From the IMG/VR virus record IMGVR_UViG_3300033996_001256, positions 1 to 64,000 of that record: DNA of 64,000 nucleotides; one strand, written 5' to 3'. The position numbers and the translations under genes are program-made. Source of the DNA: a virus. This document shows positions 46,931-55,999 of this stretch, in pieces. Position 1 is the stretch's first letter. Every line of letters begins with the position of its first letter. The notes under the pieces were generated by a model that worked only from the letters and a program-made list of their open reading frames with translations, searched no databases and had not been told where the DNA came from.

Positions 46931-49444
46931 ATGAGCTATATATTAAAAAATACATCAGGGTTAGTTAACACTAGAATAACTGACACAGGAAGATTAAAGT
47001 TATCACAAGGTAATTTTAACATTTCATATTTCCAAATTGGGGATAGTGAAGTGTCGTATAATGAATTACCAAACACTTACAATCAATTTAATAGTGTAGT
47101 TTTAGAACCAAGTTTTAATAGTCAAAATAGTGCCGGATCTCCTGAATCAAACAAACAAAATATTAAATATCCATATTATGTGGATGATAATAATAGTAAT
47201 ACATATGGAATTCCATTTATGGATTCTGTTATTGAACCTGTTTATAATAGAGCTCCATTAAGAGGATTTTTCACAGGTAATACAACCGCAAGTACGGTTA
47301 ATTATAGTGCGTTTACAGGATCAAAGTATGTTGTAACGTCCAATTACATTGTTGATATGTCAACATTAAATGGATCAAATCAAATAACAATAATCCAAGA
47401 TATATGTGACCCAACAAACACTAATAAACCAAGTGTTGGAGATTTCATTACAATTTATTATGATGGTTTAGCGAAATATGATTGTTCTTGTATTAATTTA
47501 CCTACACCAACACCAACGGCAACAATAGGTACAACTCCTACATTAACTAATACTCCCACTGCGTCAAATACTAATTCTGACCCATGTGCGTCTCCAACAC
47601 CAACACCAACTCCATCGGCAACACCTTGTTTGACACCATCAAACAAACCTGTTTGTCCTATACCACCTGATCCGTCATGTGTTAAACCTGTTCATTCATG
47701 TTTTCCTATATTGACATATAGGATCGTTGATATTTGTGAGAATAATGTGACTTTGGATAGACCAACGCCTAATTATGTTGGATTAAGTTCTAATTGTTTT
47801 GGTAGAGTATTGGTATACCCACCAAATATGACTACACTATATGATAGTATCACACCTCGTCCACATTGGGCGGATGATGTTATCAATTTTGAATCTATTT
47901 GTGATATTGATCAATTTGATGTTAAAGTATGGAATATGAATATTCCTTGGACTGAGAGTCCTGCGGGATTAAGATCTACTGAGTATGAAGATTATACTTA
48001 TTTTGGTTCCATTGATTATATTGGTAGTAAAGAATACTTTGGTTATAACTCAACCTCAGGTCAGACAGATACAAGTTATACGTATTATTACAATTCATTT
48101 GATGAAATTGTTCAAGTTAAACCTGAAGAACAAAAGGCAATTGCTATAATTCATTATACAAACCAAACTATAGATTTCTTTTATGGTGAGAAATTTGCGT
48201 TAGAACCATATAACAATTCAAATCCTGATGATACGACAGGACAAGCAAGAAACTTTAAATTACATATGCCAACATTAATGTGGCATAAAAATCCTGAGTG
48301 TTGTTATGGTCAAACATTTTGGGTTGATCCTCCGGGATTTGATGGGAAAGATTTATTCCAAGTTGAATATATTAAGTCAACTAAGAATACTGATATGAAT
48401 CAACCTGGTATTCGTTATTATCACTTGTGGGACACTAATGCAAATGCAGATGGGTTACCAAGTAGAGTGGGTAAAGTATTCCCTGATAGTAAGTTAATTA
48501 TTATTGATGACGAAGAAATAATCGCAGCATTATCATATAAATCAAATAGAAACTGGACATTAACGGCACCTCAAGTATCGTTAATTACTCCTAATACTTG
48601 TGGTGTAACCACCGCAACAACTGATGGTATTTTAACAGGTAGTAATGAAACAATGTATGTAACTTATATGTTGGGTAACTCTTATAATTTTACTAATTCA
48701 TTACATTCTAATTATTATTCTAAAATTACCGGTAATAATAATGATTGTAATCCTGACACATCTAAAAATGTGGCGGTTAGATTTGGTGCTGAATTTAAAT
48801 GTTTAACACAACCTGGTTATAGTCCTTTAACGACAACAACAACTACACATCCATTATTAACAACAACAACTACTTATTTACCGTTAACAACAACAACAAC
48901 ACTTTGCCCTACATTTTGTGATACACCTAATGGTTTCTTCGCAACTAAATTCCAAGTGATTGCACAAAAAGTAGTGACAGGACAAAGACCTGATCCATCT
49001 AAATGGAGAGTTATTGATTATACTAGTTCATTAACCGCAACTACTATAAATGGGTATATTACTGAAGAAGGTTTAACAGGAACTACATTTGTTATTACCC
49101 CTGATCTTTATAATAACGCACCGTATTACAATTTAAATAATTATATTCCATTAACACCACTTGGTACCACAACACCAAATCTTAATTTTGGTGACGAGTA
49201 CTTTTTCTACGGAGCGTTTGAAAGTGATATTCAAGCGACAATATATGAGATGAGGTATAAAGTAAATTTAAGTTTTGCTGAATTCCAAACCACAACAAAT
49301 CCTACGTGGAAAAAAGGTGGTAATTCTTACATTACTGAAATTGCGTTACTTGATAGTAATAAAGATGTTATGGTAATTTCTAAGATGCAATCACCTGTAT
49401 TAAGACAAGGTATCCAACAGTTCGTTGTTAAGTTAGATCTATAA
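46931..49444 (+). CDS. Tail fibre/whisker-like structural protein with Pro/Thr and Thr linkers
   Basis: An 837-residue structural protein. The N-terminus (SGLVNTRITDTGRLKLSQGN, then FNISYFQIGDSEVSYNEL) looks like a baseplate-attachment domain. A Pro/Thr-rich, Cys-containing linker spans about 188-245 (LPTPTPTATIGTTPTLTNTP), a beta-rich body follows, then a Thr-rich linker at about 633-658 and a C-terminal domain. No enzyme motif is seen. It ends the forward-strand fibre cluster. Likely a fibre or whisker carried on the baseplate; exact role unknown. Confidence 0.5.
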   Translation: MSYILKNTSGLVNTRITDTGRLKLSQGNFNISYFQIGDSEVSYNELPNTYNQFNSVVLEPSFNSQNSAGSPESNKQNIKYPYYVDDNNSNTYGIPFMDSVIEPVYNRAPLRGFFTGNTTASTVNYSAFTGSKYVVTSNYIVDMSTLNGSNQITIIQDICDPTNTNKPSVGDFITIYYDGLAKYDCSCINLPTPTPTATIGTTPTLTNTPTASNTNSDPCASPTPTPTPSATPCLTPSNKPVCPIPPDPSCVKPVHSCFPILTYRIVDICENNVTLDRPTPNYVGLSSNCFGRVLVYPPNMTTLYDSITPRPHWADDVINFESICDIDQFDVKVWNMNIPWTESPAGLRSTEYEDYTYFGSIDYIGSKEYFGYNSTSGQTDTSYTYYYNSFDEIVQVKPEEQKAIAIIHYTNQTIDFFYGEKFALEPYNNSNPDDTTGQARNFKLHMPTLMWHKNPECCYGQTFWVDPPGFDGKDLFQVEYIKSTKNTDMNQPGIRYYHLWDTNANADGLPSRVGKVFPDSKLIIIDDEEIIAALSYKSNRNWTLTAPQVSLITPNTCGVTTATTDGILTGSNETMYVTYMLGNSYNFTNSLHSNYYSKITGNNNDCNPDTSKNVAVRFGAEFKCLTQPGYSPLTTTTTTHPLLTTTTTYLPLTTTTTLCPTFCDTPNGFFATKFQVIAQKVVTGQRPDPSKWRVIDYTSSLTATTINGYITEEGLTGTTFVITPDLYNNAPYYNLNNYIPLTPLGTTTPNLNFGDEYFFYGAFESDIQATIYEMRYKVNLSFAEFQTTTNPTWKKGGNSYITEIALLDSNKDVMVISKMQSPVLRQGIQQFVVKLDL

Positions 49445-49494
49445 AACTTTAGTTTTATCTTCTTGTCATTATATTATAATAAAACAATCTTTGT

Positions 49495-50103
49495 ATGAGA
49501 ACACCAATTAAAAATTCGCCCAAAGTTTTGGGTTTAGATATATCAACCAAGACAATAGGGTGGGCACTTTTTGACATTCAAACTCAAGAACTATTGGAAT
49601 TAACTCATGTTTCGCCAAGACCTAAAAATAAAGATACTGAGGAGAATAAAATGTTGGAATTAATCTTAAAATCTGAGGTATTCAAAACAAAATTAGAAGA
49701 TTATAAGAAATTAGGTATTGTTAGTGTTATTATTGAAGAACCATTATTAAATTCTAATAATGTTTATACAATCCAAACATTGTTAAGATTTAATACTTTA
49801 ATTTGTAAAACAATTTATGATGTTTTAGGTATTGTACCTGAATTCATATCTACTTATAACTCAAGAAAATTTGCATTTCCTGAGTTAGTTCAAGAAAACG
49901 ATAAAAAGAAATACGTTTTATTTGGAGGACTCCCTAAAGACATTGATAAGAAAATGATTATATGGGAATTGGTTGCAAAAAAAGAACCTCAGATCCAATG
50001 GCAATATACAAGAAATAATACTTTGAAGAAAGAAAACTTTGACCAAACAGATGCTTATACTTGTGTTTTAGGTTACATGAGAAGTAAGGAAATTTGGAAA
50101 TAA
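49495..50103 (+). CDS. RuvC-like Holliday-junction resolvase
   Basis: A 202-residue RNase H-fold nuclease of the RuvC type. The first strand carries D15 in VLGLDISTKTIGWALFD, the second acidic position is E81/E82 in VSVIIEEPLL, and the C-terminal pair D183/D186 is in NFDQTDAYTCVLGYM. It would cut branched DNA before packaging or during recombination, the job of endonuclease VII (gp49) in T4. It stands alone on the forward strand between the fibre cluster and two reverse-strand fibre genes. The ATG at 49495 has no clear ribosome-binding site. Confidence 0.7.
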   Translation: MRTPIKNSPKVLGLDISTKTIGWALFDIQTQELLELTHVSPRPKNKDTEENKMLELILKSEVFKTKLEDYKKLGIVSVIIEEPLLNSNNVYTIQTLLRFNTLICKTIYDVLGIVPEFISTYNSRKFAFPELVQENDKKKYVLFGGLPKDIDKKMIIWELVAKKEPQIQWQYTRNNTLKKENFDQTDAYTCVLGYMRSKEIWK

Positions 50104-50129
50104 CCTACTTAAAAATACTGTTAATATAG

Positions 50130-50158
50130 ATATCGTCTAAAAAGACGATATTTTTTTT
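50130..50158. terminator. Bidirectional terminator between convergent genes
   Basis: ATATCGTCT (50130-50138) pairs perfectly with AGACGATAT (50143-50151) around AAAA. A T run follows on the plus strand; the minus side has only AT-rich sequence. It separates the resolvase gene from the convergent fibre gene. Confidence 0.8.
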
Positions 50159-50169
50159 ACCTAATAATT

Positions 50170-52335
50170 TTAAAGACAAAGACCAATATTGGTGATCACA
50201 ACAAATTTTGATGTGGATGTTGGTAATATTGATGAACATATTTTTAATGATGAATAACCATTAATATTTACTTCCGTTAGAGTACCGGTACTACATGGAC
50301 TATATGTAAATGGTTGAGGACTAATATATGAGTTCTCAATTAAATAGGTGTAACAAGTTGGTGTGGGTTTTGTTGGGGTAGGTGTTGGAGTACTTGTCAT
50401 TGTTGGTGTGGGAGTCGGAGTATTTACAAAAACACATTGTGAACACACACCTTCTGATTCAGGTCCTAATATATCTGTTAAAATTATAGTACTAACACCG
50501 GCAACATCACTAACAAACCCATCATAGGTTATACAAGTTGAAATTCCATTAACAAATGATTGATACACATAACCTTCAGATGGAGTTTCACCAAAAGGAT
50601 CTAAAACAACGTCTGTTGTATAATAAAAGAATCCTGTATTACATTCCTTAAAACGTTTACTACCATTACATCTAATATAATCATCAAATGTGTTGAATAC
50701 CACCGATCCGTCAAAATTACAATTATATTGTGGTGATGCGGTTGGCGTTGCAATCATTTTAGCATTTGTTGCGGTAGGTGTTGGTGTTAAAACATTTGCG
50801 GTAACGGATATTCCTTTACCACCACAAATTTCGGTTGACGTTGGTGTTGGTGTGGGGGTTGGTGTTGGAGTTCCTGTAACGGTTGCCGTTGGGGTTATAG
50901 GTAACTCACAATCAAACACCACATCAAAAGATATTGGTTGACAATAATCAGTTGGTGTAGGAGTTGGTGTTGGACAAGGACCTCCATTAAAGAAATCTTC
51001 ACATAAATCAGGGCACTCAGTATAACAAGGAGATGGCCCAAATAAAAGACATTCACCATCTAATGCGTCTGACAAACACCAACGATTATCAGTTGATGAA
51101 AAATAAATAAATAATCCACTTGTTGAACCGTACCAAAATAATTGACTATTCCATGTTCCACCACTTAGATATGTATCATCATAAGTAACATCACCTGTGT
51201 TAATACAATAGTATTCAAACGGACATGGGATTGGGGGTGGAGTTGGTGTCTGTGTTAGTGTTGGTGTTGGTGTTGGTGTATTTGGTACTATTACAATATC
51301 TGCACATTCTGGAGCTTGTGACGCTCCAAATATTGTATTTGGTGCGTTTTGTGTAAATGTTAGGGTGTATGGTGATGATAATGAAAAATTATATATGGCC
51401 CCATTACTATTACAAACATATAAATCACCTGATGTCATAAACATCCCCCAAGGGTTTGCTATTGTGGGACTAACTAATACATCCACCTCAATATTTCCTG
51501 TTGTGTAGTCATGTTGGGTTATATATCTATTTGCGCCTGATCCATTATATGAACAAATTAATTTATTAGGTGGTGAATAAGTGTAAACCATATCGCCAGC
51601 AATAACTCTTCCTGATGGCATTGGAAATTTGGTGGTAAATACTGCGGTTGAAGTTGTTATATCTATTTCAATTATATTACCACCAAGACTACTACTTACT
51701 AATGTTGTATTATCAATTACGCCTAAACCATCACCAATCGGAGACGGTAGAGTTATATTTCTACTAAACGATGCGGAAAACGGACATAACGTTATGTCGT
51801 ACTCCTTAAGTATAGTTCCACTATACATCCATAATTTTGTGGTTGTATGGGCAATATCACTAGAATTTAGAGTTGGTGTAAAATAAGATGTGATATTTCT
51901 AGTTGTATTTGTTGAAAATACATATCCATATATTAAGGTACCGGCATTAAAAATAATATCACAAGTGTCCAAACAATATGGTGATGTAGGTGTTGGTGTA
52001 CTTGTTAACGTTTGTGTAGGTGTAGGTGTACTTGTTAGAGTTTGTGTAGGTGTTAAAGTTGGTGTTGGAGTTAACGTTTGTGTGAGTGTCGGTGTCGGTG
52101 TCGGTGTTGTACAAGGTGTAATAGTTAGTATTTTGTTGTTAATAAGATAAGTGTTAATACCATTAGAAAAATATAAATTACTTACCGACAGTAGAGTTGT
52201 GCAAGATGGGTCCGTAAATATTCCTTGACCAAGATTTAAACTATCACCATATACATTAATTGTGAATGGTCCCGAACATAACCCTGCCGGACTTGCATTC
52301 CCAGCTGTAAAAACTCCTAAAAAATTACACGCCAT
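50170..52335 (-). CDS. Reverse-strand fibre-like protein: propeller-like body, multiple Pro/Thr linkers
   Basis: A 721-residue protein read on the minus strand. A small N-terminal domain (MACNFLGVFTAGNASPAGLC) is followed by a Pro/Thr linker (about 74-127, TPTPTPTLTQTLTPTPTLTP), then a repeat-rich region (about 128-345) resembling beta-propeller blades (GDGLGVIDNTTLVSSSLGGN, NPWGMFMTSGDLYVCNSNGA). Short Cys-rich domains then alternate with further Pro/Thr linkers. The modular layout and linkers match the forward-strand adhesins. Its start overlaps the stop of the upstream 73-residue gene (TAATG), so both come from one reverse transcript. Confidence 0.55.
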   Translation of the reverse strand: MACNFLGVFTAGNASPAGLCSGPFTINVYGDSLNLGQGIFTDPSCTTLLSVSNLYFSNGINTYLINNKILTITPCTTPTPTPTLTQTLTPTPTLTPTQTLTSTPTPTQTLTSTPTPTSPYCLDTCDIIFNAGTLIYGYVFSTNTTRNITSYFTPTLNSSDIAHTTTKLWMYSGTILKEYDITLCPFSASFSRNITLPSPIGDGLGVIDNTTLVSSSLGGNIIEIDITTSTAVFTTKFPMPSGRVIAGDMVYTYSPPNKLICSYNGSGANRYITQHDYTTGNIEVDVLVSPTIANPWGMFMTSGDLYVCNSNGAIYNFSLSSPYTLTFTQNAPNTIFGASQAPECADIVIVPNTPTPTPTLTQTPTPPPIPCPFEYYCINTGDVTYDDTYLSGGTWNSQLFWYGSTSGLFIYFSSTDNRWCLSDALDGECLLFGPSPCYTECPDLCEDFFNGGPCPTPTPTPTDYCQPISFDVVFDCELPITPTATVTGTPTPTPTPTPTSTEICGGKGISVTANVLTPTPTATNAKMIATPTASPQYNCNFDGSVVFNTFDDYIRCNGSKRFKECNTGFFYYTTDVVLDPFGETPSEGYVYQSFVNGISTCITYDGFVSDVAGVSTIILTDILGPESEGVCSQCVFVNTPTPTPTMTSTPTPTPTKPTPTCYTYLIENSYISPQPFTYSPCSTGTLTEVNINGYSSLKICSSILPTSTSKFVVITNIGLCL

Positions 52336-52556
52336 TATATATTAATATTTTCTGTTATCACACAATCATTATCATCAATCACTTTAACCACAAAATCTGT
52401 AAATGAGGAAAAAATTGATGGAATCATAAAAGAATATGGTAAATCACCACTATTAATAGTTGACACATAAACACAAGTTGTGTATCCTGTGTCACACACG
52501 TAAACATCATAAGGTGATATTCCGGTAATAGAAGTGATTGTAATGTTTGTATCCAT
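52335..52556 (-). CDS. Small beta-domain protein upstream of reverse-strand fibre
   Basis: A 73-residue protein with a Thr/Ile-rich N-terminus (TNITITSITGISPYDVYVCD) and terminal VKVIDDNDCVITENI, which reads as a single small beta-sandwich similar in style to the SprB-like units. It is the first gene of the two-gene reverse-strand transcript. A TATTTATA element lies 17 bases upstream on its coding strand. It may be a fibre cap or chaperone; no family recognised. Confidence 0.55.
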   Translation of the reverse strand: MDTNITITSITGISPYDVYVCDTGYTTCVYVSTINSGDLPYSFMIPSIFSSFTDFVVKVIDDNDCVITENINI

Positions 52557-52573
52557 ATATTTTTATTCTATTG

Positions 52574-52581
52574 TATAAATA
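52574..52581 (-). promoter_or_regulatory. TATTTATA motif on minus strand, candidate late promoter element
   Basis: The plus strand reads TATAAATA, so the minus strand reads TATTTATA, 17 bases before the start of the 73-residue reverse gene. The motif thus follows gene orientation. Confidence 0.45.
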
Positions 52582-52606
52582 TAGTAGGAATGAAAAACTT
52601 GTGTAG

Positions 52607-52637
52607 TTGATTAAACGAAATAATTTATCTATACTTT
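52607..52637 (+). promoter_or_regulatory. Weak Bacteroidota-like promoter before primase
   Basis: TTG (52607-52609), 20 bases, then TATACTTT (52630-52637), a partial match to TAnnTTTG. It would give a very short leader before ATG 52643. Confidence 0.25.
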
Positions 52638-52642
52638 AAAGG

Positions 52643-53542
52643 ATGGAAGAAAATGACGCGATTGTAGAATTATTAGAGGATCTTTTGGGTGACCACGGAC
52701 TCCACTACCCCAATAAGGGTCAGATATCCTTCAATTGTCCCGTCTGTGATGAGGATAGAAATAAACATAATTTAGAAATAAATTACGTTAACAATGTTTA
52801 TAAATGTTGGAGTTGTGGTGATATAGATGGTACCCATGGGTCTTTGGGTAAACTTTTTGATAAGTACGGAAACAAGAAATTAAAGAAACTATATAACGTC
52901 TTAAAACCTGAGACGGTACAACCAAGACAAAAAAGAACAAAAAAATTGACACTCCCTGAGGGGTTCACTTTATTCACTGAGTCAAGTCCGGTGTATCCAG
53001 TGAGAAGACAGGCGTATAATTACTTAAAAAGTAGGGGAATAACGGATGAAATCATTAAAAAATATAATATTGGTTTTTGCGATCGTGGTAGTCATACAGG
53101 TCGCATTGTTGTACCATCATATGATGGTAAAGGAGAACTAAACTATTATGTTGCTCGTAGTTGGGACACAAAAAGTAAGTTTAAATATAAAAATCCTGAA
53201 GCCGAGAAAGACAAAATTATTTTCAATGAAAGATTGATAGATTGGGATAAAGACATCTATTTGGTTGAGGGTGTATTTGATGGATTTTTCTTAGACAACT
53301 CAATCCCAATGTTGGGTAAACATATGTCAGAAATCCTATTTGAAAAAATATATACCAAGGCAAAGGGGGATGTTATTATTGCTCTTGATGGTGATGCTTG
53401 GAGTAATGCAATTAAATTATATCGTGAACTAAATGGTGGTGAGTTATATGAACGTATTAAGATTGTTCATTTACCTATGGACCAAGATGTTTGTGATTTA
53501 AGAGGAAATATAAACGAATACTTCGTAAAATTAAAAGATTAA
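52643..53542 (+). CDS. 61: DNA primase (DnaG/gp61-like)
   Basis: A 299-residue primase; T4 gp61 is 342. The N-terminal zinc ribbon has C32-x2-C35 (FNCPVCDEDR) and C55-x2-C58 (YKCWSCGD). The catalytic TOPRIM domain has the glutamate in IYLVEGVFDGF (about 206-216) and the acidic pair in VIIALDGDAW (about 246-255). It makes RNA primers for lagging-strand synthesis with the gp41-like helicase. It opens the second replication/repair block and its stop overlaps the next ATG (TAATG). Confidence 0.85.
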   Translation: MEENDAIVELLEDLLGDHGLHYPNKGQISFNCPVCDEDRNKHNLEINYVNNVYKCWSCGDIDGTHGSLGKLFDKYGNKKLKKLYNVLKPETVQPRQKRTKKLTLPEGFTLFTESSPVYPVRRQAYNYLKSRGITDEIIKKYNIGFCDRGSHTGRIVVPSYDGKGELNYYVARSWDTKSKFKYKNPEAEKDKIIFNERLIDWDKDIYLVEGVFDGFFLDNSIPMLGKHMSEILFEKIYTKAKGDVIIALDGDAWSNAIKLYRELNGGELYERIKIVHLPMDQDVCDLRGNINEYFVKLKD

Positions 53543-54396
53543 TGGATTTAAAGAAAATATCGGAAGAGATTAGGGAAATCATCTCAGAAAAACAAAAAGA
53601 GTTCCAACTAACGTTTGAGGAAGATTCTCATAAATATACAATGTTAGATGCTAACGGTAATTTAAGAATTGACTTACCTTCAGTATCAAAAGTTATGAAA
53701 TTATTCTATGAGGAATTTGATTCTGAGGGGATATCGTATAGAAAGGCAAACGGAGATCCATATGAACAACAACGATTGTTGGAGGAGTGGGCAAATGCCG
53801 GAACTTACTCAACAAATATGGGTTCTCGTGTTCACTTCATATTGGAAAATCACACATTAGAGGAATTTGGTATTCATAAAGAAGTAAGACAACCAATTTA
53901 TGAATGTGATGCCGAACAGGTTGTTAAAGGAGATACAATGGTTATCGCAGGTAAACGATACATTGACTTACTTAAAGAACGTAATTGTTTTTTACTTGAT
54001 ACGGAGATGGTTTTAGGTCATCCTGAATTGGGTTATACTGGACAACCTGATAAAGTATGGTTAATTGTTGGTACCAATGGTGATCTTGGTATTTTGATTA
54101 CGGATTGGAAGACAAACAAACCTAAAAACTTTGAGAAGAATAAGTTTACAAAACAAATGAAAAAACCATTTGAAGATTTGCCCGATAATGCTCTTGGACA
54201 CTATAATACTCAGTTACCATTTTATGGTAAATTATTATTAAAGATGTTAGAGGGTACCAAATATGAGAACATTAAATTGATGGGTTGTATTGTTGTTTTA
54301 TTAACAGAAGAACGAGAGTTTGTTGAACATAGAGTTTCAAAGAAAACTATTAATACGGTACTTGAAATGGATATGAAAAAGTATTTGACAAAATAA
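53542..54396 (+). CDS. PD-(D/E)XK exonuclease (RecB/Cas4-like)
   Basis: A 284-residue nuclease. The family pattern is visible: LPSVSKVMKLF near residue 45, RVHFILENHTLEEFG (H98), then GYTGQPDKVWLI with D170, and LITDWKTNK with D188-W-K190, followed by the helix with YNTQLPFYGKLLLK. These are the active-site residues of the PD-(D/E)XK superfamily as in RecB and Cas4 nucleases. No iron-sulphur cysteines of Cas4 are seen. It is translationally coupled to the primase and probably processes DNA ends in replication or host-DNA degradation. Confidence 0.7.
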   Translation: MDLKKISEEIREIISEKQKEFQLTFEEDSHKYTMLDANGNLRIDLPSVSKVMKLFYEEFDSEGISYRKANGDPYEQQRLLEEWANAGTYSTNMGSRVHFILENHTLEEFGIHKEVRQPIYECDAEQVVKGDTMVIAGKRYIDLLKERNCFLLDTEMVLGHPELGYTGQPDKVWLIVGTNGDLGILITDWKTNKPKNFEKNKFTKQMKKPFEDLPDNALGHYNTQLPFYGKLLLKMLEGTKYENIKLMGCIVVLLTEEREFVEHRVSKKTINTVLEMDMKKYLTK

Positions 54397-54418
54397 ATAA
54401 AATAAACTATATTATATT

Positions 54419-54508
54419 ATGGAAATGACAATTACATCAGTTTGGTATACAAATACTAGTTGGGACACTGAAACAATAAAAATAAACGTAAATTATATTA
54501 TAAAATGA
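54419..54508 (+). CDS. 29-residue microprotein
   Basis: ATG at 54419 opens a 29-codon frame (starts MEMTITSVWYTNTSWDTE) whose TGA overlaps the ATG of the next gene (ATGA at 54505-54508), the overlap used by neighbouring genes. It fills an otherwise empty spacer. Trp/Tyr/Thr-rich, no membrane segment, function unknown. It could instead be only a translational coupler for the next gene. Confidence 0.45.
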   Translation: MEMTITSVWYTNTSWDTETIKINVNYIIK

Positions 54509-54723
54509 ATGATGATAATATCATAAGACCTAAGATTGATCTTAGGCAACAACCAACTATCGTTTGTGAGGAGTGTGGTTCAAAATTCTTCAAAGAAGTA
54601 ACTATGTTGAAGAAAGTTCCTAAATTATTAACAGGAAGTCCGGATGATACAATCGTACCATTCCCAACGTATATGTGTAATAATTGTGGGTTTGTAAATG
54701 AAGAATTTTTAATATTTGAATAA
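54505..54723 (+). CDS. Small zinc-ribbon protein
   Basis: A 72-residue protein with two CxxC pairs, CEECGSKF and YMCNNCGFV, separated by about 30 residues, which is a classic zinc ribbon. Such small proteins in phages may bind DNA, RNA polymerase or other proteins; the partner cannot be told from the sequence. It overlaps the 29-residue frame upstream by ATGA and sits just before another small gene. Confidence 0.65.
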   Translation: MNDDNIIRPKIDLRQQPTIVCEECGSKFFKEVTMLKKVPKLLTGSPDDTIVPFPTYMCNNCGFVNEEFLIFE

Positions 54724-54724
54724 C

Positions 54725-54982
54725 ATGACATATAAAGAATTTTACTTTTGGTTAGAAGGATTTATGACCAATAGAGATTGGACACTGATTAAACAAACTG
54801 ATATTGAAAGTATCCAAGACAAAATGAAAGAGGTGAAGGATGAAATTCCTTCATTAGGTGGAAAACAACGACCTGATTGGATGGTACCAATACCTGTTAA
54901 CCCATTTACACCAAATGGTACTGGAAACCCTACTCCGCCTTGGACAATAACTTGTAATACAAAAACACAATTAAATGACTAA
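54725..54982 (+). CDS. Small phage protein, MTYKEFYFWLEGF family
   Basis: An 85-residue protein. The start is ATG 54725; a TTG at 54716 would overlap the previous gene. The N-terminal helix MTYKEFYFWLEGFM is a pattern I associate with a widespread family of small phage proteins of unknown role. The second half is Pro/Gly/Asn-rich and probably disordered. Its stop overlaps the next start by eight bases. Confidence 0.6.
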   Translation: MTYKEFYFWLEGFMTNRDWTLIKQTDIESIQDKMKEVKDEIPSLGGKQRPDWMVPIPVNPFTPNGTGNPTPPWTITCNTKTQLND

Positions 54983-55220
54983 TAACAATAAAATATTAAT
55001 AATGATTGGGACATTTCTTTTAGGACTTGCCTTAGGTAGTCTAATTGAAGATTCTAGACCTACTAAAGTAATAACGGTAACTGAAACCGATACCACTTTA
55101 GTTAATAAAATTGAAGATCTTGAAGAACAAAACGAATTACTTTTAGATGAGCTACAAATGAAAGAAGGTGAAATCAGTTATTGGGGTAGAAAGTATGACG
55201 AAGAAAAAAACAAAAAGTAA
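54975..55220 (+). CDS. Small membrane-anchored coiled-coil protein
   Basis: An 81-residue protein with an N-terminal membrane segment (ILIMIGTFLLGLALGSLI, about 7-24), then about 45 residues of charged coiled coil (NKIEDLEEQNELLLDELQMK). The topology is N-in, C-out or the reverse. It resembles an inner-membrane spanin in architecture, but no partner outer spanin, holin or endolysin lies nearby, so I only call it a membrane-anchored coiled coil. It is coupled to gp47 by TAATG. Confidence 0.6.
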   Translation: MTNNNKILIMIGTFLLGLALGSLIEDSRPTKVITVTETDTTLVNKIEDLEEQNELLLDELQMKEGEISYWGRKYDEEKNKK

Positions 55221-55999
55221 TGATAAATAAATTAGTACATTTCTCCGATTTACATATCAGATTATATAAAGATCACGATTTATACCGTTCAATTTTAGAA
55301 ACTGCAATTGAACAATGGAAAGAATTGAAACCTGATCGTATTGTTTTTACTGGTGATTTAGTTCATTCTAAAAACCAAATGACACCTGAACTTATTGAGT
55401 TTGTTGCTTGGATTTTAAAGGAATGTTCTTATATAAGTAAAACAATTATTATACCGGGTAATCACGATTTCTTGGTAAACAATACCGAAAGATTGGATGC
55501 GCTTACACCTATCATTGACTCTTTGAATAATGACAATATTGTATATTACCGAGATAGAGGTGTGTATGAGGATGATAACATCAGTTGGTGTGTTTATTCG
55601 CAATACCAAGGAAATATTCCACCTGACATTATTGAAGGTAAGGGAAGAAAGATTGGGTTATTTCACGGACCTATTTCAGGTTTAAAAACAGATCTTGGAT
55701 TTGAGTTTGGTGAGGAAGCGTATGAAATTGAAAAGTTTGATGGGTTGGAAACCGTATTATGTGGTGACATTCACAAACGAGCTGAGTTCCAAATTAAAGG
55801 TGGTAAAGGTTATATGATTGGATCAACTATTCAAAACAACATTGGTGAAAGTATTGGTAAACATGGATATGGTATATATGATGTTGAAACAAAAGAATAT
55901 AACTATGTTGACTTACCAAACCCAAAACCATTTTTAAAGTTCTCCATTAAATCATTTGAAGATATTGAGAATGGAACAGAAAGACTCCAAAATATTTAA
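55220..55999 (+). CDS. 47: gp47-like Mre11/SbcD nuclease subunit
   Basis: A 259-residue calcineurin-like phosphoesterase; T4 gp47 is 339, so the C-terminal part is shorter. Metal-binding motifs are D10-x-H12 (FSDLHIR), GD46 (FTGDLVHS), GNH82D (IIPGNHDF), then GLFHGPISG and CGDIHKRAEF. With gp46 it forms the Rad50-Mre11-type complex that resects DNA ends and helps degrade host DNA. Three genes lie between it and the gp46 gene. The following coiled-coil gene overlaps its 3' end. Confidence 0.85.
   Translation: MINKLVHFSDLHIRLYKDHDLYRSILETAIEQWKELKPDRIVFTGDLVHSKNQMTPELIEFVAWILKECSYISKTIIIPGNHDFLVNNTERLDALTPIIDSLNNDNIVYYRDRGVYEDDNISWCVYSQYQGNIPPDIIEGKGRKIGLFHGPISGLKTDLGFEFGEEAYEIEKFDGLETVLCGDIHKRAEFQIKGGKGYMIGSTIQNNIGESIGKHGYGIYDVETKEYNYVDLPNPKPFLKFSIKSFEDIENGTERLQNI

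Noticed and set aside
40277-52556. Diversity-generating retroelement for fibre variation
   Set aside because: No reverse transcriptase frame or template/variable repeat pair was seen in the window.
54975-55220. Spanin call
   Set aside because: The membrane anchor plus coiled coil fits, but no outer spanin, holin or endolysin is nearby.
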